Counted from the first letter of the stretch, positions 48,633 to 56,901 are shown. The stretch: 59,532 nucleotides of DNA from an uncultured Amphritea sp. (GCF_937127095.1 NZ_CAKZLP010000015.1:1-59532), one strand, 5' to 3'. Notes: generated by a model not told the origin, from the sequence alone. Numbers and translations: made by a program.

Positions 48633-49859
48633 ATGAAAGAGATCATCCTGCTTAACATCTCCGGCCAGGATAAGCCGGGCGTTACCTCCTCAATTACCAG
48701 TATTCTGGCCCAGTTCGAGATCGATATTCTCGATATTGGTCAGGCGGTTATCCATAATACTTTGTCACTGGGTATTCTGATCGGTGTTCCGGCGAAGGCC
48801 GAGGCTTCCAGTCTGCTACGGGATGTGCTGTTCAAAGCTCATGAGATGGATATGCATATCCGTTTTGAACCGGTCACCGAAGCTGAATACAACAGTTGGG
48901 TCGGAGAGCAGGGCAAGTCCCGGCATATCATTACCCTGCTGGCGCGCAAGATTACCGCCGAGCATATCGGCAAGGTGACCCAGACTGCGGCTGATCATGG
49001 TTTGAATATCGATAATATCAGCCGCTTGTCCGGGCGGGTTTCTATCGGTGCTGCCGCGCTGGAAAAAAGCGGCGAGAAGACCCGCGCCTGTGTTGAGTTT
49101 TCTGTGCGTGGAGCGCCTGCCGACTCTGCCCAGTTACGCGAAGAGTTCTTGCGTATTGCTAGTGATCTGGATGTGGATATCGCCTTCCAGAAGGATGATA
49201 TCTACCGTCGCAACCGCCGTCTGGTGGTGTTTGATATGGACTCAACCCTGATTGAAGCCGAAGTGATTGATGAGCTGGCTAAAGAAGCCGGTGTCGGCGA
49301 GCAGGTAGCGGAAATCACTGAAGCCGCGATGCGCGGTGAGATCGACTTCACCGAAAGCTTTACCCGGCGCATGGCGCTGCTGAAGGGGCTGGATGAATCG
49401 GTTCTGGAGCGTATTGCTCACAGTTTACCGCTCACCGAGGGTGTTGAAGAACTGGTGTCTAAGCTGAAAGCACTGGGCTTTAAAACCGCTATCCTCTCCG
49501 GTGGCTTTAATTACTTTGGTAACTACCTGCAGCAGAAGATGGGTTTCGACTACGTCTATGCCAACGAGCTTGAGATTGTTGATGGCAAGGTCACCGGCAA
49601 CGTCACCGGCACCGTCGTCGACGGCAAACGCAAGGCAGAGTTGCTGCGTAAAATCGCCGAGAAAGAGGGCGTCAGCCTGGAACAGACCATCGCCGTCGGT
49701 GATGGCGCCAATGACCTGCCGATGCTCTCTATCGCCGGCCTGGGTATCGCTTTCCGGGCCAAACCGCTGGTGCGTCAAAGCGCCAAACAAGCGATCTCAA
49801 CCCTGGGGCTGGATGGGATTCTCTACCTCATCGGCTTCCGGGATAGGGATACGCTTTAA
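48633..49859 (+). CDS. serB: Phosphoserine phosphatase SerB
   Basis: 408 residues from ATG 48633. The N-terminal half has two ACT-like regulatory domains (EIILLNISGQDKPGVTSSIT; RHIITLLARKITAEHIGKVT). The C-terminal half is a HAD phosphatase: motif I DMDSTL with nucleophile D201 and D203, FTESFTRRMALLKGL, motif II AILSGGFNYFG, and motif III GDGANDLPML (D357, D361). Family role: it hydrolyses O-phospho-L-serine to L-serine, the last step of serine biosynthesis, in the cytoplasm. The two-ACT form of about 400 residues is usual in Pseudomonas and relatives. The gene faces a fimX-like gene on the other strand, an adjacency I recall from Pseudomonas aeruginosa. All catalytic motifs are intact. Confidence 0.96.
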   Translation: MKEIILLNISGQDKPGVTSSITSILAQFEIDILDIGQAVIHNTLSLGILIGVPAKAEASSLLRDVLFKAHEMDMHIRFEPVTEAEYNSWVGEQGKSRHIITLLARKITAEHIGKVTQTAADHGLNIDNISRLSGRVSIGAAALEKSGEKTRACVEFSVRGAPADSAQLREEFLRIASDLDVDIAFQKDDIYRRNRRLVVFDMDSTLIEAEVIDELAKEAGVGEQVAEITEAAMRGEIDFTESFTRRMALLKGLDESVLERIAHSLPLTEGVEELVSKLKALGFKTAILSGGFNYFGNYLQQKMGFDYVYANELEIVDGKVTGNVTGTVVDGKRKAELLRKIAEKEGVSLEQTIAVGDGANDLPMLSIAGLGIAFRAKPLVRQSAKQAISTLGLDGILYLIGFRDRDTL

Positions 49860-50222
49860 GAGCCAAGAAGTGGCTAGACGCGGCTTCGCCGCTTGAAAAG
49901 TCAGAACGCTGCTGCGCAGCTCGCTAGCCGCTAGACGTCACTACGTGACTTGCTAGAAAAAGCAAGAGCTTAAAGCCTCGCCTTCTGACAAGCTATTCAC
50001 TCGTTCCCACGCAGGAGCGTGGGAACGAGACATGCTTAACAATAACGCACAGACCTTGCTGATGACTACAAACGCTTTTTCGAGCAAGGAAACGAAGTTT
50101 CCGTCGAGCTACGAGCAAGATGCGAAGCATCGATCTAGCCACGGCTCTTTATGCTTTTTCTAGCAGTCGCGAAGCGACGTTCTAACCACTAGCCAGCGGC
50201 GAAGCCGCGATCTAGCCACTGC
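49860..50222. repeat. Intergenic array of short hairpins with conserved loops and variable stems
   Basis: About 360 bases between convergent genes, with no gene. Units are short perfect stems with a 3-base loop. On the left: GCGGC-TTC-GCCGC (49880-49892), GCTGCGCAGC (49911-49920), GTCAC-TAC-GTGAC (49937-49949) and CTTGC...GCAAG. On the right: GGAAAC-GAA-GTTTCC (50088-50102), GATGC-GAA-GCATC (50119-50131), GTCGC-GAA-GCGAC (50166-50178) and GCGGC-GAA-GCCGC (50196-50208). CTAG-containing spacers (CTAGCC, CTAGAC, TCTAGCCA) recur between them. A larger palindrome sits in the middle (50001-50028). Left units carry TTC and right units GAA, so the two halves are roughly inverted. The array could act as a bidirectional terminator or be a repetitive-element cluster. 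Confidence 0.8.
50001..50028. repeat. REP-like palindrome
   Basis: TCGTTCCCACGC and GCGTGGGAACGA form a perfect 12-bp stem around AGGA. Palindromes with the CGTTCCCACGC core are, as I recall, a frequent intergenic repeat in gammaproteobacteria. It has no T run, so it is not a standard intrinsic terminator, though it may protect or end transcripts from both sides. Confidence 0.75.
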
Positions 50223-50230
50223 TTTTAATA

Positions 50231-52366
50231 CTATTCAAAAAAATCGTAGGTCATCTCTTCTGATGGCGGTTGCAGGTAGTAGCCCTGAATATAGTCGACG
50301 CCCAGTTTCCAGAGTTTACCCATCAGGCGGGTGTCTTCAACAAGAGGGGCGATGCTGCCGATACCAGAGCCTTTCAGATCTTTAATCAGCGCGGCGAAGG
50401 CTTTGTCTGAATCGGATGAGCTGTTCAGGTCCTGGATGTAGAAACCGTCCAGTTTAACCAGATCCGGTTTCAGTTTGCTACGCAGTAGTTCACGGTTTTC
50501 AGAGACACCAAAATGTTTGATGCAGAACTTGCAGCCCAGTTTTTTCAGTCCAAAGCGGAACTGTTCGGCCTGCACCTGGCTGGTGCTTAGGTCTGACTCA
50601 CTGGCCTGAAAGACGATCATCTCAGCCGGAATACGGTACTCCTTGAGTTGATCCGCAATCCAGTGCAGCATATCAGGGTCCTGATAAAAAGCGGCCGTCA
50701 GGTTGATAAATAAACGGCTACGCTGGTGCTTTTTAAGCTGTTCAGCAACATTGGCGAAGGCGTGTTGAATAACCCATTGATCGATCCGTACGCTGATGTC
50801 AGAGCTGTCCATCGTGGTCAGGAAGACGTTGGGCGATAATCCCTCCTCACCATCGTTCTCCTGCAATCTCAGGAACACTTCGTAGTTACCCCACCCATTG
50901 GCTGAAGCCAGCGCGACAATGGGCTGAAACAGAATGCGGAACTTATCATTATCCAGGGCATCGGTGATCATCTTGATCGATGAATCATCGTGATCATCAT
51001 GATCATCATCTTCCAGTTGAAATAACTGTACCCCGTTGCCTCGTTGACCATCGTGCAGTACTGCATCCGCTGCAGTTCTGGCCCGGCCAATCAATTCGAC
51101 ATAGTGAGGCGAATTGTCATTGATAGAACAGATACCGATGCTGCAGGTAGTTTGTACGGTGGTCCCCGTTACATCAATGCTTAACTGAGCGATTGAGTGG
51201 CATAACAGATCGGCCAGTTTTAATGCTTTATCGGGACTCGGGTCATGAAACAGGATAGCAAAAACATCTTCCTCCAGCCGGGCGCAGATATGGGTCTTAT
51301 TGATCTTCTGCTGCAACAGTTCGGCAACGTCAGCCAGAACGATATCGCTTCCGCTGGCACCCAACTCCGATTGCAGTGCACTGTAATTATCAAATTTAAT
51401 ATACAGAAGGCTGCAGTCAGAGCCGCCGATCAGTGCCCGGTGAGCCGCTTTTTCCAGTGCATTTATAAGGTAATTGCCGTCATACAGGCGGGTGGTTGCG
51501 TCGAGGTTTTCAAAACTCTCTTCATTGCCAATGATATCAGGGCTGATGATGACCTGAAGGCAGGTCTGATTCAGGTAGCGTGCGTGTTGGATTGAGAAGG
51601 TTGCCTGAAAGTTGGTGCCGTCAACACGGCGAGCTTTCAGCTCGGTTTTAACCCCGTGGCTGTCTTCCAGCAGGGCATCCTGCAGAGCCGTTTTTAACTG
51701 ATCACGATCTTTTAGTACGGTAAATTTATCCAGCGGTTCGTACTGCCCCCCGTTACTCTCTTCCAGGCCAAACAACTCGGAAAACGCCGGGTTGCTATAG
51801 AGTGTTACCAGTTCAGAAGTGAGATACAGGATTGGGAGTTTTGACAGTTCAGCCAGTTGTTGACACTGTTTTTCTGATTCGGCAAGTTCCGCTTCAACAA
51901 TACGCAGACGTCGGCGGTTTTCAAGGTGCTCCAGCTGTCTGCGTATCTGGATCAGCAGCAGTTCCTGCTCTTCTAACGAGATAACCGTCGCCATCCGGGC
52001 TTTCAGGCCCTGTAACAATGACTGGCTGGTGCTTTTGGGAACCAACTGAATAAGCGGAATGTCTTTGTTCAGCCGGTGAAGGATCTGCACCGCTTCTTTC
52101 GCGCCAAACTGCCCCTCTACCTGAGGGCTGAGAATCAGATCCCAGGAGCGTTCGCTAAGCGCCTGATTAAACTCTTCTGCTGACTGAACCTGCTGCCCTC
52201 TGGGAGCGAGTCGTGCTCCCCGCAACAGAGTAATAATCGGATCCGCTTCCTCTGCGGTCAGACCGAGAAACAGAATATGCACGTTCTTGCGCAGTCGCTG
52301 TCGCTTTTCAGAAATAATCCTTTTTAACAGGCCATCAGGCGCACCTGTTGCTGTTTGTCCGCTCAT
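50231..52366 (-). CDS. fimX: FimX-like protein: REC-like, PAS, degenerate GGDEF and degenerate EAL
   Basis: 711 residues. Domain order: receiver-like fold (about 25-145; VHILFLGLTAEEADPIITLL, WDLILSPQVEG), PAS (about 165-290; LPILYLTSELVTLYSNPAFSELFGL), GGDEF-like (about 300-455; DCSLLYIKFDNYSALQSELG; ARLEEDVFAILF in place of GGDEF) and EAL-like (about 470-711; FRILFQPIVAL, YEVFLRL in place of EAL, end YIQGYYLQPPSEEMTYDFFE). The signature residues of both cyclase and phosphodiesterase are replaced, as in Pseudomonas FimX, which binds cyclic di-GMP through its EAL domain and controls type IV pilus assembly and twitching. Same length, same domain order, same C-terminal YYLQxPSxxMxYDF and the serB neighbour support the call. 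There is no membrane segment, so it is cytoplasmic or polar. Catalytic activity is unlikely from the sequence; ligand binding is inferred. Confidence 0.85.
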   Translation of the reverse strand: MSGQTATGAPDGLLKRIISEKRQRLRKNVHILFLGLTAEEADPIITLLRGARLAPRGQQVQSAEEFNQALSERSWDLILSPQVEGQFGAKEAVQILHRLNKDIPLIQLVPKSTSQSLLQGLKARMATVISLEEQELLLIQIRRQLEHLENRRRLRIVEAELAESEKQCQQLAELSKLPILYLTSELVTLYSNPAFSELFGLEESNGGQYEPLDKFTVLKDRDQLKTALQDALLEDSHGVKTELKARRVDGTNFQATFSIQHARYLNQTCLQVIISPDIIGNEESFENLDATTRLYDGNYLINALEKAAHRALIGGSDCSLLYIKFDNYSALQSELGASGSDIVLADVAELLQQKINKTHICARLEEDVFAILFHDPSPDKALKLADLLCHSIAQLSIDVTGTTVQTTCSIGICSINDNSPHYVELIGRARTAADAVLHDGQRGNGVQLFQLEDDDHDDHDDSSIKMITDALDNDKFRILFQPIVALASANGWGNYEVFLRLQENDGEEGLSPNVFLTTMDSSDISVRIDQWVIQHAFANVAEQLKKHQRSRLFINLTAAFYQDPDMLHWIADQLKEYRIPAEMIVFQASESDLSTSQVQAEQFRFGLKKLGCKFCIKHFGVSENRELLRSKLKPDLVKLDGFYIQDLNSSSDSDKAFAALIKDLKGSGIGSIAPLVEDTRLMGKLWKLGVDYIQGYYLQPPSEEMTYDFFE

Positions 52367-52704
52367 CGTTTTCTTCTGCAGTTAAAAACTTTATTGATCT
52401 CAGAGTGTATCCGCTTTGAGCCAATCTGTCAGCGGGCAAGTCTTTAAAAAACAGTAGCTCGTTGTTCGAACGCCGTAAGAGCCGTTGCTCGAACGTCACA
52501 AAAAAACGTGACTTGCTCGTTGCTCGATGAAAGCCTTCTTAACTGAGTATGTGATGATTTAAGGAGTGAGACAGCTATTCTATTGGTTAGGCAGGATCAA
52601 TTTTTTGCTTTTTCTAGCAACTAACAACTAGCCACTTATCGTTTATGTACCAGGTTGTTGTGTGGACTTGGAGTTATTTTAAGAACTGAGTAGCTTGAAG
52701 CCAG
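52367..52704. other. Intergenic region with hairpins and a repeated motif
   Basis: No gene seen. 52453-52527 contains three versions of GCTCGttG(c/t)TCGA and a GTCAC...GTGAC stem around an A run. 52611-52640 has CTAGCAACTAACAACTAGCCAC, sharing the CTAGC(CA) motif with the array downstream of serB. The upstream regulatory sequence of the fimX-like gene must lie in the first part, but I see no convincing promoter. Confidence 0.45.
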
Positions 52705-52730
52705 AAAAGAATGGCTGGGGTAGGAGGATT
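52705..52730 (-). repeat. Duplicated 3' end of tRNA-Gln (26-base direct repeat)
   Basis: The 26 bases here recur exactly at 52869-52894, where they form the last 19 bases of the intact tRNA-Gln plus 7 bases beyond its CCA end. The copies are 164 bases apart. Past the repeat, the tRNA sequence is replaced by GATCCTTATCG..., so this is only a tRNA remnant. Such 3'-end duplications are typical of att sites or slippage at tRNA genes. Confidence 0.85.
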
Positions 52731-52868
52731 GATCCTTATCGTCTGAAGACGATAAGTCCCCTGCGGGCTTCGCTGGCGCTCGTCTCAAATTGCTGCGCAA
52801 TTTGTCGAACCTCGAGGTTCTCGTGCAAACTGGAAGTCAGGGAGTTTTGTTGAGCATTGCAGAGAAAC
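52731..52868. other. Hairpin-rich spacer between the tRNA-Gln remnant and the intact gene
   Basis: 138 bases with three perfect inverted repeats: CTTATCGTC-TGAA-GACGATAAG (52736-52757), AAATTGC-TGC-GCAATTT and the palindrome GAACCTCGAGGTTC. No coding frame is convincing. It could be a tiny mobile or repetitive insertion that duplicated or used the tRNA 3' end. Confidence 0.6.
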
Positions 52869-52875
52869 AAAAGAA

Positions 52876-52950
52876 TGGCTGGGGTAGGAGGATTCGAACC
52901 TCCGCATGACGAGATCAAAACCCGTTGCCTTACCGCTTGGCGATACCCCA
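52876..52950 (-). tRNA. tRNA-Gln (anticodon TTG)
   Basis: 75 bases on the minus strand from TGGGGTA to TACCCCA, then G and an encoded CCA. The 7-bp acceptor stem is perfect. The anticodon loop TTTTGAT carries TTG, and GGTTCGAATCC forms the T arm. It is identical to the second copy at 56786-56860. Confidence 0.97.
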
Positions 52951-52968
52951 GCATTGTTGATAAGTGAA

Positions 52969-53045
52969 TGGTGGCAATAGCGGGACTCGAACCTGCGACC
53001 CTCGCATTATGAATGCGATGCTCTAACCAGCTGAGCTATATTGCC
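52969..53045 (-). tRNA. tRNA-Met (anticodon CAT)
   Basis: 77 bases on the minus strand. Acceptor GGCAATA pairs with TATTGCC, followed by A and an encoded CCA. The D arm is AGCTCAGCTGGTTAGAGC, the anticodon stem-loop contains TTCATAA, and the T arm is GGTTCGAGTCC. It resembles elongator tRNA-Met. A CAT anticodon could also be tRNA-Ile2 with lysidine, but overall resemblance favours Met. It is transcribed ahead of tRNA-Gln from the same promoter. Confidence 0.92.
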
Positions 53046-53067
53046 TTAGCACTTATCAAGGCCGCGA

Positions 53068-53096
53068 ATTATTCTCTTTTTTACCAATCATGTCAA
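53068..53096 (-). promoter_or_regulatory. Strong promoter of the tRNA-Met/tRNA-Gln unit
   Basis: On the minus strand TTGACA (53096-53091) and AATAAT (53073-53068) are separated by 17 bases. A GC-rich CGCGGCC follows at the expected start, like the discriminator of stringently controlled stable-RNA promoters. It lies 22 bases before tRNA-Met. Confidence 0.8.
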
Positions 53097-53143
53097 CTGA
53101 TTGGCGGGAAAAAACCAGTCATTTTCTCTGCCGGTTGTGAGGC

Positions 53144-53186
53144 AAAAAAATAGCCATCGTGAATGGCTTCAGAATGGCTATTTTTT
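53144..53186 (-). terminator. Terminator of the ychF gene (bidirectional shape)
   Basis: AAAAAATAGCCAT and ATGGCTATTTTTT form a long perfect stem with a T run on both strands. It lies about 50 bases past the ychF stop and upstream of the tRNA promoter, and separates the two minus-strand units. Confidence 0.85.
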
Positions 53187-53233
53187 GTACTGAAAAGGCG
53201 GTCATACACCCGCCCATTCGATAAGTTTGCGGT

Positions 53234-54325
53234 TTAAACGTTAAAGCGGAAGTGCACGACATCACCATCTTTGAGGATGTACTCTTTGCCTTCAAGACGC
53301 CACTTACCTGCATCTTTTGCGCCGGCTTCACCCTTGTACTGGATGAAGTCGTCGTAGCCGATCACTTCAGCGCGAATAAAGCCCTTCTGGAAGTCGGTGT
53401 GGATTACACCAGCGCCTTCAGGTGCGGTTGCACCTTGCTTGACGGTCCAGGCACGTACCTCTTTGACACCGGCAGTGAAGTAGGTATGCAGTCCCAGCAG
53501 GGAGTATCCGGCACGGATTACCCGGTCAAGGCCCGCTTCTTCCATGCCCATCTCCTGCAGGAATTCCAGTTTCTCTTCATCTTCCAGTTCAGAGATCTCG
53601 GCTTCCATCTTGTTGCAGATGACGACCACGATAGCGCCTTCCTCTTCGGCCAGTTTAACGACCTGGTCGAGATGAGGGTTGTTTTCAAAGCCGTCTTCGG
53701 CAACGTTGGCGATGTACATGGTCGGTTTAACAGTCAGCAGGTGGAACTGGCGGATCTCTGCTTGTTCTTCAGCGTTCATCTCAAGGGCGCGAACCGGTTT
53801 ACCCTGTTCCAGTTGCGCCAGCACTTTTTCCAGAATCGCTTTGGATTTCAGTGCATCTTTATCGCCGCTTTTGGCAATGCGCATCACTTTATTCAGCTGC
53901 TTTTCAACCGATTCAAGGTCGGCCAGCGCCAGCTCGGTGTTGATGATTTCGATATCATCAATCGGGTCGATCTTATTCGCTACGTGGATGACGTTATCGT
54001 CTTCGAAGCAGCGGACAACGTGCGCGATCGCATCGGTTTCCCGGATGTTGGCGAGAAACTTATTGCCCAGACCTTCGCCCTTTGATGCGCCTGCGACCAG
54101 ACCGGCGATATCAACAAACTCCATCGTCGTTGCCAGAACACGTTCAGGCTTAACGATCGCTGACAATGCATCCAGACGAAGGTCTGGCATAGGGACAACG
54201 CCTGCGTTGGGCTCAATCGTACAGAAGGGAAAGTTTTCTGCACCAATTCCCGCTTTGGTCAGTGCGTTAAACAGAGTAGATTTGCCTACGTTTGGCAAAC
54301 CAACGATGCCGCATTTGAAACCCAT
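53234..54325 (-). CDS. ychF: Redox-regulated/ribosome-binding ATPase YchF (Obg-family)
   Basis: 363 residues, the normal family length. It opens with [16 protein letters not shown] (P loop at 9-16). [20 protein letters not shown] gives the switch II DxxG. NKME at 238-241 replaces the usual NKxD, the known reason YchF prefers ATP to GTP. The C-terminal TGS domain (about 278-363) ends [20 protein letters not shown] and [10 protein letters not shown]. Family role: an ATPase that binds ribosomes and is involved in translation and stress responses in the cytoplasm. It is the last gene of the prs-rplY-pth-ychF run, 16 bases after pth, and is followed by a strong terminator. Confidence 0.97.
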   Translation of the reverse strand: MGFKCGIVGLPNVGKSTLFNALTKAGIGAENFPFCTIEPNAGVVPMPDLRLDALSAIVKPERVLATTMEFVDIAGLVAGASKGEGLGNKFLANIRETDAIAHVVRCFEDDNVIHVANKIDPIDDIEIINTELALADLESVEKQLNKVMRIAKSGDKDALKSKAILEKVLAQLEQGKPVRALEMNAEEQAEIRQFHLLTVKPTMYIANVAEDGFENNPHLDQVVKLAEEEGAIVVVICNKMEAEISELEDEEKLEFLQEMGMEEAGLDRVIRAGYSLLGLHTYFTAGVKEVRAWTVKQGATAPEGAGVIHTDFQKGFIRAEVIGYDDFIQYKGEAGAKDAGKWRLEGKEYILKDGDVVHFRFNV

Positions 54326-54341
54326 GGCTGTGATCCTGTCG

Positions 54342-54935
54342 TCAGTTGTTCGGTTTAAAAGAGTGTAAGGTTGTCATCGCTTTGTGCCAGTCGCCGCTGG
54401 CTGCCTGTTCGAGCACACGCAGCGCTTCGTCGCAGGCCGCTTCCGTCAGGCTAAACTCGGATGTCGGTGCTTTTTTCAGGACAAAGCCGGTGACTTCGGC
54501 TGCGCTGCCCGGATGTCCGATGCCGATGCGCAGCCGATAAAAATTCTTGTTGTTGCCAAGTTTGCTGATGATGTCGCGTAAACCGTTATGTCCACCGTGA
54601 CCTCCGCCAAGTTTAAAGCGGGCAACACCGGGGGGCAGATCGAGTTCGTCGTGGGCGACCAGTATCTGTTCAGCAGGAATCTTATAAAAATTAGCCAGTG
54701 AGGCAACTGCCTGGCCGCTGAGATTCATAAAGGTGGTTGGGATCAGCAGGTGAGCGGGGTTACCATTCAGCGTGATCTTGCCGTACAGGCCATGAAACTT
54801 TGTTTCTGGCTTGAGTTGGATAAGGTGTCGGGCAGCAAGCTGCCCGACAAAGTCGGCCCCGGCATTGTGACGGGTCTGGTCATACTTCTGGCCTGGATTA
54901 CCCAGGCCGACGATCAGTTGTATCTGGTCTTGCAT
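54342..54935 (-). CDS. pth: Peptidyl-tRNA hydrolase
   Basis: 197 residues. [20 protein letters not shown] holds the conserved Asn13 and catalytic His23; [14 protein letters not shown] and [12 protein letters not shown] are the other substrate and catalytic motifs. Family role: it cleaves the ester bond of peptidyl-tRNA released prematurely from ribosomes and recycles tRNA; the gene is essential in many bacteria. It lies 21 bases after rplY and 16 before ychF, in the usual gammaproteobacterial order. All active-site motifs are intact and the length is standard. Confidence 0.97.
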   Translation of the reverse strand: MQDQIQLIVGLGNPGQKYDQTRHNAGADFVGQLAARHLIQLKPETKFHGLYGKITLNGNPAHLLIPTTFMNLSGQAVASLANFYKIPAEQILVAHDELDLPPGVARFKLGGGHGGHNGLRDIISKLGNNKNFYRLRIGIGHPGSAAEVTGFVLKKAPTSEFSLTEAACDEALRVLEQAASGDWHKAMTTLHSFKPNN

Positions 54936-54956
54936 ACCGGAGCCTGTGGTCAGCTA

Positions 54957-55556
54957 TTACTTACCAGCTTTAGCTGCGCGTGGCGCGTAAGCCTGAGCAA
55001 TACCCTGGTCACGGTCAGCACCGCGACGCAGTTGAACGATCTCAACGCCTTCTGGCAGAGTGATGTTAGACAGGTGGATAACCTGGTCCATATCAACTTT
55101 AGACAGATCAACTTCCAGAACTTCTGGCAGGTTTTCTGGCAAGCAGAGAACTTTCGCAGTGTTTTGCTGGATAGTGAACTTACCAGACGCCTTACCTGCT
55201 GGAGACTGGTTGAAGTTAACAAAGTTCAGCGGCACGATGATTTCGATTGGCGTAGATTTGTTGACGCGCTGGAAGTCAATGTGCATCACAGAGTTTTTAG
55301 CTGGATGACGTTGCATATCCTTAACGATAACTTTTTCTTCTTTGCCTTCCAGTGACAGCGTCAGGATAGAAGAGAAGAAGCTGGAGTCTTCGAGCTGTTT
55401 AACCAGCACGCGGTTTTCCAGGGAGATAGACACAGGCTTGTCATTTTCTTCACCACCGTAAACTACAGCAGGAACAAAACCAGTGTGACGCAGGCGGCGG
55501 CTCGCACCTTTCCCTTCGTCTGAGCGAGGCTGTGCATTCAATACAAAAGCGGTCAT
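54957..55556 (-). CDS. rplY: 50S ribosomal protein L25 (CTC/TL5 long form)
   Basis: 199 residues. The N-terminal L25 domain (FVLNAQPRSDEGKGASRRLRHTG; FVPAVVYGG) binds 5S rRNA. The C-terminal domain (about 95-190; HIDFQRVNKSTPIEI, VPLNFVNFNQSPAGK, LEVDLSKVDMDQVIHLSNI) is that of the longer CTC/TL5 form, unlike the 94-residue Escherichia coli L25. It is located in the ribosome central protuberance. It lies between prs and pth as in Pseudomonas. A terminator-like hairpin upstream suggests either attenuation from prs or a separate promoter. Confidence 0.96.
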   Translation of the reverse strand: MTAFVLNAQPRSDEGKGASRRLRHTGFVPAVVYGGEENDKPVSISLENRVLVKQLEDSSFFSSILTLSLEGKEEKVIVKDMQRHPAKNSVMHIDFQRVNKSTPIEIIVPLNFVNFNQSPAGKASGKFTIQQNTAKVLCLPENLPEVLEVDLSKVDMDQVIHLSNITLPEGVEIVQLRRGADRDQGIAQAYAPRAAKAGK

Positions 55557-55571
55557 TTTAATACCTTCAAT

Positions 55572-55614
55572 AAAAGCAAAACTGCAAACACCTTGCGACC
55601 AGGTCTTTGCAGTT
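55572..55614 (-). terminator. Terminator or attenuator between prs and rplY
   Basis: On the minus strand, AACTGCAAAGACC and GGTGTTTGCAGTT form a stem with 12 of 13 pairs, followed by TTGCTTTTATT. It lies 70 bases past the prs stop and just before rplY. It is a good intrinsic terminator, possibly with partial read-through. Confidence 0.7.
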
Positions 55615-55685
55615 ATTTCAGTAAGCCCGTAATGGGCACGTTTTCCCGTGTGGGATGTTTATCAGCTACCGATAAGCTCGCGGGC

Positions 55686-56627
55686 TTAGCGGAACATAGC
55701 GCTGATAGATTCTTCATTGCAGACGCGGCGTACCGCTTCTGCCAGCATCGGCGCCAGGGTGAGCTGACGGATCTGGGGGCAATTCTGTGCTGCTTCACTC
55801 AGCGGGATGGTGTCAGTGACGACTAACTCATCCAGTTCAGAGCTGGTGATGTTGCTGATCGCGGCGCCCGACAGTACGGCATGGGTTGCATAGGCAACAA
55901 CCTTCTCAGCACCATTGGCTTTCAGTGCGCCGGCAGCTTTACACAGGGTGCCAGCGGTATCACACATGTCGTCAACCAGGATGCAGGTACGGCCTCTGAC
56001 ATCACCGATCAGGTTCATAACCTGAGCTTCGTTGGCTTTTTCACGACGTTTGTCGATAATCGCCAGATCACAGCCCAGCTGTTTGGCCACCGCCCGTGCC
56101 CGGACTACACCGCCCACGTCAGGGGAGACAACGATAGGGTTGTCGTAGCTTTGACGGGCGATTTCATCCAGCAGTACCGGAGAGCCATAGACGTTATCAA
56201 CAGGGATATCGAAGAAACCCTGAATCTGGTCAGCATGCAGATCGACGGTCAGTACCCGGTCGATACCGACACCGGCCAGCATGTCGGCGACAACCTTGGC
56301 GCTGATGGCAACCCGGGCAGAGCGCGGACGCCGGTCCTGACGGGCATAACCATAATAGGGAATGACCGCTGTGATGCGACTGGCTGATCCACGACGCAGT
56401 GCGTCAGCCATGACGATCAGTTCCATCAGGTTGTCATTGGTCGGAGCGCAGGTGGACTGCAGGATAAATACATCCTTGCCACGGGCGTTCTCAAGAATCT
56501 CAACGCTGATTTCACCATCGCTGAATTTAGTTACGGTGGCTTCGCCCATGGGAATGTCCAGGCGCTCTACAACTTTTTCAGCCAGCTGGCGATTTGCATT
56601 GCCAGTGAAGACCATCATTTTAGGCAC
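55686..56627 (-). CDS. prs: Ribose-phosphate pyrophosphokinase (PRPP synthetase)
   Basis: 313 residues from a GTG start at 56627, preceded by GAAGG, so that the protein begins (V/M)[18 protein letters not shown] like its homologues of about 315 residues. The frame continues upstream to an ATG at 56675 and a GTG at 56696, but those extra residues have no counterpart in the family and poor ribosome sites. Motifs: [63 protein letters not shown] and the PRPP loop [14 protein letters not shown]. Family role: it makes PRPP from ribose 5-phosphate and ATP for nucleotide, histidine and tryptophan synthesis in the cytoplasm. It is preceded by tRNA-Gln, likely on the same transcript. Confidence 0.95.
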   Translation of the reverse strand: MPKMMVFTGNANRQLAEKVVERLDIPMGEATVTKFSDGEISVEILENARGKDVFILQSTCAPTNDNLMELIVMADALRRGSASRITAVIPYYGYARQDRRPRSARVAISAKVVADMLAGVGIDRVLTVDLHADQIQGFFDIPVDNVYGSPVLLDEIARQSYDNPIVVSPDVGGVVRARAVAKQLGCDLAIIDKRREKANEAQVMNLIGDVRGRTCILVDDMCDTAGTLCKAAGALKANGAEKVVAYATHAVLSGAAISNITSSELDELVVTDTIPLSEAAQNCPQIRQLTLAPMLAEAVRRVCNEESISAMFR

Positions 56628-56785
56628 AGTGTCTACCTTCTCGGATCTGCAGTCGTTTAATTGAGATTCGTTCATTGTTTGTGACGGGGCTTGCACTCTA
56701 CTTAAACCTCATAAAAAGGGTTAGGAGCCGTTGCCCGGCCAAATTCTTTAATTCAGCGTTCTTAAATCAGGATGCCGGTTAAAGA

Positions 56786-56860
56786 TGGCTGGGGTAGGAG
56801 GATTCGAACCTCCGCATGACGAGATCAAAACCCGTTGCCTTACCGCTTGGCGATACCCCA
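56786..56860 (-). tRNA. tRNA-Gln (anticodon TTG), second copy
   Basis: 75 bases on the minus strand, identical base for base to the copy at 52876-52950, with encoded CCA. Location upstream of prs matches the Pseudomonas-type arrangement. Confidence 0.97.
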
Positions 56861-56901
56861 GTAATTCAAATCTACGGGTTTAGTCCGTAAAAGAGGCGCA
56901 C

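Noticed and set aside
48440..48658. 72-codon minus-strand frame before serB
   Set aside because: It covers the serB promoter and start codon and has no supporting features.
49860..50222. Possible CRISPR array downstream of serB
   Set aside because: The repeated units are short hairpins of changing sequence with no constant 25-40-base repeat and no regular spacers; no cas genes are in the window.
52736..52954. 72-codon minus-strand frame over tRNA-Gln
   Set aside because: It runs through the tRNA gene and hairpin spacer, so it is not a gene.
52969..53045. tRNA-Ile2 (lysidine-modified CAT) instead of tRNA-Met
   Set aside because: The anticodon alone cannot decide, but the overall sequence resembles elongator tRNA-Met more closely.
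53252..54085. 277-codon plus-strand frame across ychF
   Set aside because: It is fully antisense to a highly conserved gene and has no recognisable protein features.
56628..56696. Longer prs product starting at 56696 or 56675
   Set aside because: The extra residues have no counterpart in PRPP synthetases, and the GTG at 56627 has GAAGG at proper distance.
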